A model generated the notes under the pieces. It was given only the letters and a program-made list of their open reading frames with translations, did not search any database and was not told the DNA's origin. Shown piece after piece: positions 33,117-41,000 of a DNA stretch of 64,000 nt; within the stretch, counting starts at the first letter, position 1, and every line of letters begins with the position of its first letter. The DNA is from Mycobacterium sp. AT1 (GTDB lineage Bacteria > Actinomycetota > Actinomycetes > Mycobacteriales > Mycobacteriaceae), in NCBI RefSeq assembly GCF_002043095.1, contig NZ_MVOC01000046.1, positions 20,801-84,800 on the forward strand. The letters run 5' to 3'. A program made the translations under genes and the position numbers.

Positions 33117-36100
33117 TCATCCCGCCCACACGTCCTCCACGTAGTGGTCGGACGCCACCAACCCCTCAAGCCATTCCTTCGCCGCCACGTCATCGGCACC
33201 CGTACGCGCGCTGTAGATGGTTCGGAACGCCGCCCGCACCGCCGGCGCCATCCGGCCCCCGTCACCGCAGATGAAGACGTGGGTGTTCTTCGCAGGATCG
33301 CCCAGCAGCTCCCAGACGTCGTCCGCATCGGCGGCGATCCGATCCTGCACGTACTTGACCCCATCCACGGGAGCCCGCGAGAACGCCGGCCGCATCCGCA
33401 CGATGCCCTCCCGCTCGCCCTGCTCGAACGCCTCGCGGAAGATGTAGTCCACGTCCGGATCGCGAACGCCGAAGAAGCACAACGCCGGTGAGAACGGTTC
33501 GCCCGCCTGCTTCGCCGCCAACCTGTCACCGAGGAAGCCGCAGAACGGTGCGACGCCCGTGCCCGCGCTCACCAGGATCACGTTGCGCTTCGGCTCCGCG
33601 CCCGCTCGGAACGCCTGCCGCGCCGGGTCGATCCTCGCCCGGATCCGGGTACCGGGCACGACCCCCGCCAGATGATTCGACGCCACCCCCTTGAACAGCC
33701 CGTAGCCCGACCGCGCCGGCGTGTCGAGCACGCTGACGATCAGCGCGACCTCGTGCGCCGACAACTTCGACGACGACGCGATCGAATAGTGCCGTGGCGT
33801 CATCGGTTCCAGGAGCTCCAGTAGTTCGGCACCGGTCAGTGCGCACGCCTTGAACTGCGCCAGGCACTCCAGCGGGCTCAGCGCACACGGATCCTCCGAG
33901 TCTGCCAACGCCTCGAGCGCCTTCCGTTCCGGCTCGCACGGGTTGACCGCCGCCATCTTCTTCAGTTGGCTGCGCGTCGCCGGCTTCCGCAACTCGACGA
34001 AGTGCGTCAGCAGCTCGCGCACGCTCACCTCGCGGTCCAGCGCGATCAGCCGGCGCGACGTGCGCCGCGGATTGATCGACAGCCGCAGCTCCGGGTCGAT
34101 CTGCAGCAGCTCGAGCACCGTGTCCACCACCTCGGGTGGATTGTCGGCCAGCACCGTCAGATGGTCACCCGTCGAATACGACACATCCGGGGGAAGCGCC
34201 ACCCGGACATAGTGTTTCGCCTGACCCGGCACGTTCACCAACTCGTCGTTCAGCGTGACCGTCATCGGCTGCACCGCGAATCGCTCGTCGATCGCCGCCG
34301 TCAGCGGGCCCTCGATGAAGCGCAGGTCGTACAGCGGTTCGTCGTTCGTGGTGAGCGATACGGCATCCGGATCGCCGTAGTGTTCCGCCAACGCCGACCA
34401 CAACGCCGTCTCGAACTCCTCCAGCGTCCCCGTCAGATCACCCGACGTGTCCGCCGCCGCCCTCGGCACCAGCGGCCGTCCACCGAGCGCCGTCAGCCGC
34501 TCGTCGTAGATCTTGGGCACGGCCTGGTACGTGTCCGCCCAGTTGTGATCGCCGACGCCGAGCACCGCGAACAGCGGTTCATTCTGGAGGACGGCATCAT
34601 CGGACTGCAACCACGAGTAGAACTCCCGCGCGTCATCCGTCGGCTGACCGTTGTACGACGATGCGACGATCAGCACCGCATCGGCCTGGGGTAACCCGCC
34701 CACCGCCGTGTCCAATGCCGCCACCGTTGCGACACAACCGATGTCGGTTGCCTCCTCCGCGAGCTGCTTGGCCAGTGCCCGGCAGGTGCCGAGATTCGAG
34801 CCGTGTAGCACCGCCAGCGTCGTGCCCGCCCGAACGGGCGCCGACGCCGAAGTGGCGACGGCGGTGGCAGGAGCAGTTGCCACCACCACCCGCTCCTCCG
34901 ACGTTCGCCGCACCAGCTCCACGGAGAACCCGACCGGCCGCCGACTCAACCCCTCCCACTGCAACACGTAGTGCTGCGAGTCGATCAGCCGATAGCGGTG
35001 CACCAGCCGCGCGAGCAGCATTGCCGCCTCGTGCAACGCGAACTGCCGCCCGATGCACGACCGCTCCCCTGTGCCGAACGGCTTGAACAGCGCCGTCGAC
35101 CGACCCTCGGCGACATCGGAGTCGAACCGGGACGGGTCGAACAGCTCGGGGTTGTCGCCCCACTCCGGCTGCCGGTGCAGCGCGCCGGTCAGGATCGTGA
35201 CGGCCTCGCCCGCCTTGACCGGATACACGCCGCCGATCACGTTGTCCGCCAACGCCATCCGATCGAAGTTCAGCACCGGTGGCGACAGGCGCAGCGTCTC
35301 GCTGATCACCTGGCGCAGGTAGGCGAGCTTGCCGATGTCGTCGTACGTCGGCAGGTAGTCGTCGTCGGTACCGAATGCGGCGTCTACCTCGGCCTGCACG
35401 CGGGCCAGCACCGCGGGGTGGTGCACCAGGTTGTAGACGGCGTTCGGCATGAGCTCCGACGTCGTCAGCTGCCCGGCGATCAGGAACGTCATGATCTGGT
35501 TGCGGACGTTGTCGTCGGACAGGGCCCCGTCGGCGCCGAGCATCACGTACAGCAGATCGCCGGTGCCGCCGCCGGAGTGTCCGGCGATCAGCTCGTCGAA
35601 GTACCCGTGCAGGGTGGCCAGCTCCGCCTCGAATGCGGGCGACTCGCCGTTGGTGAAGACCTCGGTCAGCGCGTTGGTGAAGCTCTGCGGGATGGGCGCC
35701 AGGCCGTCGTAGTCGTACGACTCGAACCGCGCCCCGAACCCCGCCAGCCCGACGGTGTCCATGGCCAGCTTCTGCAGATCGCCTGACACGTCGACCGGAC
35801 CCACCCCGACGCGCGCGTCCCACCGCGCGACCAGCTGCTGGTTGATCGCCAACATCGCGTCGTGGTAGTTGCGCAGCCCGGAGTAGCTGAATCCGGGCAG
35901 TAGAACGTCGTGTGCCGTCTGCCAATTCGGCTCGCCGTGGAAGGCGGTGAACAACCCGTCCCCGGCCAAGGGGCGGATCCGTGCCAGCGACGCCGTCGGG
36001 TTCTTGGCGAACCTGCTCTCGTCGCACAGCTCCGCGACGAGTTCCTCGGAGCACGCGTAGAGCTTGCGATTACCGCTCCAGTCGCCGTAGAAGATCGGGC

Positions 36101-36227
36101 CGTGCAACTCGGCGAGGATGTCGATCGGCAGCGCGTACGGCCTGCCGGCGAGTTGCGCATCGGTCGGCAGGGACACGGAAGGGACGTCGTCGAGCGACGG
36201 CGGGGCGGACGGCGCGTACTCGGGCAT
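33117..36227 (-). CDS. Self-sufficient cytochrome P450-reductase fusion (CYP102-like)
   Basis: The product is 1036 residues. The P450 half (1 to about 440) has E-T-L-R at 310-313 and the heme motif FKPFGTGERSCIG with Cys391. An FMN flavodoxin domain (about 465-615, GSNLGTC), an FAD domain (RHYSIASSS) and an NADPH domain (SAGTGVAPFCGFLGDR) follow, as in P450 BM3. The I-helix motif is A-G-Q-L-T-T (251-256) where BM3 has A-G-H-E-T-T, so the conserved acid is Leu254 (CTG at 35468-35466). This may change oxygen activation. It lies on the reverse strand 98 bases after the diflavin reductase gene. The substrate is unknown, perhaps fatty acids. Confidence 0.88.
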   Translation of the reverse strand: MPEYAPSAPPSLDDVPSVSLPTDAQLAGRPYALPIDILAELHGPIFYGDWSGNRKLYACSEELVAELCDESRFAKNPTASLARIRPLAGDGLFTAFHGEPNWQTAHDVLLPGFSYSGLRNYHDAMLAINQQLVARWDARVGVGPVDVSGDLQKLAMDTVGLAGFGARFESYDYDGLAPIPQSFTNALTEVFTNGESPAFEAELATLHGYFDELIAGHSGGGTGDLLYVMLGADGALSDDNVRNQIMTFLIAGQLTTSELMPNAVYNLVHHPAVLARVQAEVDAAFGTDDDYLPTYDDIGKLAYLRQVISETLRLSPPVLNFDRMALADNVIGGVYPVKAGEAVTILTGALHRQPEWGDNPELFDPSRFDSDVAEGRSTALFKPFGTGERSCIGRQFALHEAAMLLARLVHRYRLIDSQHYVLQWEGLSRRPVGFSVELVRRTSEERVVVATAPATAVATSASAPVRAGTTLAVLHGSNLGTCRALAKQLAEEATDIGCVATVAALDTAVGGLPQADAVLIVASSYNGQPTDDAREFYSWLQSDDAVLQNEPLFAVLGVGDHNWADTYQAVPKIYDERLTALGGRPLVPRAAADTSGDLTGTLEEFETALWSALAEHYGDPDAVSLTTNDEPLYDLRFIEGPLTAAIDERFAVQPMTVTLNDELVNVPGQAKHYVRVALPPDVSYSTGDHLTVLADNPPEVVDTVLELLQIDPELRLSINPRRTSRRLIALDREVSVRELLTHFVELRKPATRSQLKKMAAVNPCEPERKALEALADSEDPCALSPLECLAQFKACALTGAELLELLEPMTPRHYSIASSSKLSAHEVALIVSVLDTPARSGYGLFKGVASNHLAGVVPGTRIRARIDPARQAFRAGAEPKRNVILVSAGTGVAPFCGFLGDRLAAKQAGEPFSPALCFFGVRDPDVDYIFREAFEQGEREGIVRMRPAFSRAPVDGVKYVQDRIAADADDVWELLGDPAKNTHVFICGDGGRMAPAVRAAFRTIYSARTGADDVAAKEWLEGLVASDHYVEDVWAG

Positions 36228-36325
36228 GCGCGCAGCATATTCACCGCGAGCTGCAAATTTGCGCCAACGTCAACAATTGCAGGGCTTGGCTGTCGTACTG
36301 ACACCGCACTCTCGAGGAAGGAGGC

Positions 36326-38068
36326 TCAGTACACGTCGCGCACGTAACGCTTCTCGCGCTTCAGCGAGTTGACGTAGTCCGTGGCCGCGTCGTCGTCCAT
36401 GCCGCCGTGCGCCGAGACGACGGCGTGCAGCGCGTGGTCGACGTCCTTGGCCATCCGCGTCGCGTCACCGCACACGTAGAAGTGCCCGCCCTCTTCGAGC
36501 CAGCCGAACAACTCGCGACCGTGCTCCAGCATCCGCGTCTGCACGTAGATCTTCTCCGCTTGATCGCGAGAGAACGCCAGCTCCAACCGATTCAGCAGAC
36601 CCGACTGCTGCCAGCCCGCGATCTCGTCGCAGTAGGCGAAGTCGTGCGCACGGTGCTGGTCGCCGAAGAACAGCCAGTTCCGGCCCTTGGCCCCTCGCAG
36701 GGCGCGCTCCTGTAGGAACGCCCGGAACGGCGCCACGCCCGTGCCGGGGCCGACCATCACCATCGGCACGTCGTCGTCCGCGGGCACCCGGAAGGACTTG
36801 TTGGGTTGCAGGAAGATCTTCGCCTTGGCCGCGCGATCGGCCAGGAACGTCGAGCAGACGCCGCCGCGCTCACGGCCGTTCGACTGATACCGCACGGCCG
36901 CGACCGTGAGGTGGATCCGGTCTGGGTGCGCCAGTGCGCTCGAGGAGATCGAATACGCCCGGTGCTGAAGCGGTTTCAGCAGCCCGAGGAACTCCTCGAC
37001 GCTGAGGTCGTCACCTGCGATCCGCAGGATGTCGAGCACGTCCTTGCCGTACAGCCAGCGGTCCAGCGTCTCCTTCACGCCTCCGCGCAGCACGTGCGAC
37101 AGCTCCTCGTTGTCGGCGCGGTTCTCGACCTCGCCAAGCAGATCCTTCGACGGCGCACTGATTTCGTACTTCTGGCCAAGCAGCTTCCCGAGCGGCTCCC
37201 CGTCGACGAGCGTGCCGACCGACATCCGGAAGTGTTCGACGATCGCGTCCACCAGCTCCGGGTCGTTCTCCGGGATGACGGCCAACGCGTCGCCGGTCTC
37301 GTACTCGATTCCGCTGTCCGCCAACGCAAATTCGACGTGCCGGATCTCCTTGTCCGACCCCGCCCCCGACAGCAGCCGGTTGGTCGCGACCGCGGCGGTG
37401 AACGGGTTCTTGCGCGTCCACCCCGACCGGGCGACCGCACTCGGCGCGGGCGTGCTCGGCATCCCCGTCGCACCCGAGGTGGGCACCAACGCGGTCAATG
37501 CATGCTGAATCCACGCCGCGGCATCGGTCTCGTAGTCGACGTCGCAGTCCACCCGCTGCAGCACTCGCGTTGCCCCGAGCTGCTCGAGGCGCATGTCGAA
37601 CAGCTTGCCTGCCTGACAGAATCCGTCGTACCCGGTGTCGCCGAGGGCCAACACCCCGAACGACACGCTCTCCAGCCGCGGCGCCACGTCCGCTGCGAGT
37701 GCCTCCCAGAACAGCTCGGCGTTGTCGGGCATCTCGCCCTCGCCGTAGGTCGACGTCACGATCAGCACGTACTTCAGGCCCGCGAACTCCTCGAGCTCGA
37801 TCTCGTCGAGCCCGCTGACCGTCACCTCGAACCCCTGCGACTTCGCCGCCGCGGCAGCATCGTTCGCGACACCCTCGGCGTTGCCGGTTTGCGTCCCGTA
37901 CAGGATCCGCAGCGACGGCCCCGGCTCAACCTGGTCGGCGACGGCAGGAGGCGGCGCGTTGACGCTCATCGCCAGCCGCGAGTGCAGCCCCGCCAGGAAG
38001 CCCGAGATCCACGCGCGCTGATCCTCGTTGAACGGCGCGTCCTGCGGGATGTAGGCGATCTTCGTCAT
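36326..38068 (-). CDS. CysJ-type diflavin reductase coupled to the gltB-like gene
   Basis: The product is 580 residues. The N-terminus (APFNEDQRAWISGFLAGL) is CysJ-like. An FMN flavodoxin domain follows (LYGTQTGNAEGVA, STYGEGEMPDNA), then an FAD domain (HRAYSISSSA), an NADPH domain (GPGTGVAPFRAFLQER) and the typical C-terminus RDVY. CysJ passes electrons from NADPH to a sulfite reductase hemoprotein, but none is encoded here. Instead ATG 38068 overlaps the gltB-like stop by four bases (ATGA), so the two are co-translated. I infer that it may supply electrons to that protein, or to the P450 next door. Confidence 0.85.
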   Translation of the reverse strand: MTKIAYIPQDAPFNEDQRAWISGFLAGLHSRLAMSVNAPPPAVADQVEPGPSLRILYGTQTGNAEGVANDAAAAAKSQGFEVTVSGLDEIELEEFAGLKYVLIVTSTYGEGEMPDNAELFWEALAADVAPRLESVSFGVLALGDTGYDGFCQAGKLFDMRLEQLGATRVLQRVDCDVDYETDAAAWIQHALTALVPTSGATGMPSTPAPSAVARSGWTRKNPFTAAVATNRLLSGAGSDKEIRHVEFALADSGIEYETGDALAVIPENDPELVDAIVEHFRMSVGTLVDGEPLGKLLGQKYEISAPSKDLLGEVENRADNEELSHVLRGGVKETLDRWLYGKDVLDILRIAGDDLSVEEFLGLLKPLQHRAYSISSSALAHPDRIHLTVAAVRYQSNGRERGGVCSTFLADRAAKAKIFLQPNKSFRVPADDDVPMVMVGPGTGVAPFRAFLQERALRGAKGRNWLFFGDQHRAHDFAYCDEIAGWQQSGLLNRLELAFSRDQAEKIYVQTRMLEHGRELFGWLEEGGHFYVCGDATRMAKDVDHALHAVVSAHGGMDDDAATDYVNSLKREKRYVRDVY

Positions 38069-41000
38069 GCGTTCTCCAACGACTCGAACGACGCCGCGAC
38101 GTCTGGGATCGACTGTGCGGCAAACAATTCCTCGAACGACGGCAACCTGCCGATCCGTTCGACGTTCTTGCTGTCCTGATGCAAGATCCACCCGTACGTG
38201 CCAGGGCTGTCCGTCGACAGCACGTTGCGCTGGGTCAGGGCCGCCTTGTAGTCGGTGATCCGCTTGTTCGCGACGAACACCGCCAGGTTTTCGTCGGTGA
38301 AACCGTCCACGGCATTGCGCGCGTACTTCTGCAGCTTCTGGATGAGGTAGAAGTCCTCGGTGAGCACCAGGTTGCGAACGGCCTTGCCGACTCTCGCGTC
38401 GGTGACGTCGGTGACACCCGGCAGGCGTGAAAGCGCCAGCTGCTGAGCCATGTTCAGCACCGTGTAGGTGTTGAGGAGCGCATACATGTCCTCGGTGTCG
38501 GTGACGCCGTAACCGGGCACTGCGCCACCGAGCACGTATTCGTCGTCGCGGTAGGACCGCTTGAACTTCGCCACCTGATGACCCGCAAGTGCAGCGGCCA
38601 ACTCGTCGAGCAGCTCCTTGCGGGTCTTGGACGACAGGATCGCGTCGGCGTCCTGGTACTGCAGCAGCGCCCTCGGCATCGCGTACACCACGTGCGTGCG
38701 CGTGGTCTCCCAATCCGCCAGCAGGTCAGTGGCCTTCACCGAGCCGGTGGCCGCCACGTGCCATTCCAGCAGTGTGCGTGCCGCCACCTCGTGGAACGGC
38801 GCCTCGGTGATCGACGCCAACTTCACCGAGTCGGCGCTTACCTTCGAGGGCAGGTCGCCGGCTGGGTCGTACTGGTAGAGGAAGCCGCCGCTCATCCCGT
38901 TGGCGACACCCTTTCCGAAGCCGCCGATGTTGAACACCGCGCCGTTGGTCATGTACTCGCAGAGGAACTCGCCGACGCCCTCGACCACCGCGGTGGCACC
39001 CGAGTTGCGCACCGCGAACCGGTCGCCGGCCTCACCCTCGACGAACAGCCGCCCGCCCGACGCGCCGAACAGCGCGAAGTTGCCGATCAGCACGTTGCCG
39101 CCGGGCTGCGTGGAACCACCGCCGGGGGAGCGCACCGCGATGGTGCCGCCGCACTGGCTCTTGCCGACGCCGTCGTTGCAGGTTCCCTTGTGCGTCAGCG
39201 TCATTCCGTCGTTGCAGAACACGCCGTAGCTTTGGCCCGCCGACCCCGTCGTCGTGATGACGACGCTGTCCGGCAGCAGGTAGCGCCTGCCGCGGTCGTC
39301 GGTCGCGACGGCCAGACCGTCGGCAATCCCGTCCGGTCCAGGGTGATTCAGCATCCGCTCGATGTCGATCGCCAGCTGGCCGCCGACGCTCTTGTTCATG
39401 TTGCCAAGTGCCACCGGGTCGGTGACGACGCCGTCCAGGTTCAGCTGAGCCAACAGCGCGTCGTCGACCGCGTAGTCCTTCTCGAGGTAGATCGGGTCCT
39501 CTGGCACGAAGCCGTGCGCGGGCGCGAGCATGGCCCGCAGGTCCAGTTGGCCGATGCTGGACGGGTGATCCAGCAGGTGCAGCAGATCGCTGCGCCCGCG
39601 GGCGTGCCGCAGCGACGACAACCCTAGTGTCGCCAGGATCTCCCGCACCTCGTGGGAGATGTTCAGCAGGTACTGGGCCAGTGCGCGCGGATCGCCCTCG
39701 AACGCCTCGGCGTTGGTCGTCAAACCGGCCGGGCACTTGATGTTGCAGTTCTTGGCCATCACGCACTTGAGCATCATCAGCGCGGTGGTGCCGAACTCGT
39801 AACTGTCGGCACCCAGCAGCGCTGACTTGACGACGTCGCTGGCCGTCTGATGAGCGCCCGACGCCCGCAGCACCACCTTCTGCCGAATCCCGTTGGCCAC
39901 CAATGCCTGATGTACCTCGGCGACGCCGATCTCGGCGGAGCGGCCCGCGTACTTCAACGACGTCACCGCCGCGGCACCGGTGCCGCCGGTGTTGCCCGCG
40001 ACGTTGATGACGTCGGCACCCGCCTTGGCGACGCCCGCGGCGATGATGCCGATGCCCTCACTGGAGACCAGCTTGACGATGACGCGGACCCTCGCGGCCT
40101 TGCAGTCGTGGATGAGCTGCGCCAGGTCCTCGATCGAGTAGGTGTCGTGATGCGGCGGCGGTGAGACGAGCTCGACGCCGGGGGTGCCACCGCGGGCCGC
40201 CGCGATCTGCACCGTCACCTTGGGTGCCGGAAGCTGGCCGCCTTCACCAGGTTTCGCACCTTGACCGATCTTGATCTCCAGCTCGCGGAGCATCGGATCG
40301 GCGAGGTAGCCGGCCCACACCCCGAACCTGCCGGAGGCGAACTGCTTGATGCGTGAGCCGCGAATGGTGCCGTAGCGGGTGAGGTGCTCGCCGCCCTCGC
40401 CGCAGTTGGACAGGCCGCCGACCATGTTGGTGCCGTGCGCGACGGCCTCGTGGGCGGGTGCCACCAGCGCGCCGTGGCTCATCGCGCCGGAGGTCAGGGT
40501 GGCGGTGATCTCGTCGGCCGGTTGCACCGACGGCAGCGGGATCGAGTCCGGCGCCGACTGCAGCTGCGCCAGATACTTCCGTGCCCGACCGCGGGCGGTC
40601 AGCCACAGCCGGTCGCCGATCACCTCGTGGTCGACGATCTCGTCGCCGAACCGCTGCACCAGCGAGTCCGCCAGCGCAGTCAGCCGCCCTGGCGAGTGAG
40701 TCAGCCGCAGCGTGAACTCGTCGCCGACCCGGACCAGCGTCAACCCCCGCACCAGGTAGGAGTTGTTGCCGAACTGCGCGAACTGGCCCATCTCGGAACG
40801 GAATTCCTCGGCCGTGTGCACGAAGTTGACGTCGGCGGGGAACGCCAGCACGTCGCGAAGGGCGGCCGGACGACGGGTCCGCTCGGCGTTGACCGCGAAC
40901 ACGAAGCTGCGGTAGCCCGGGGTGATGTCGAAGCTGTTGATCGCCCGCGGCGTCATTTCGTCGAAGCTGTTGTTGCGGTACGCCTCGTCGTCAAGACCGA

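Noticed and set aside
36326..38068. Assimilatory sulfite reductase locus
   Set aside because: Only the flavoprotein is present. No hemoprotein (CysI) or sulfate genes are nearby, and the gene is coupled to a gltB-like gene.
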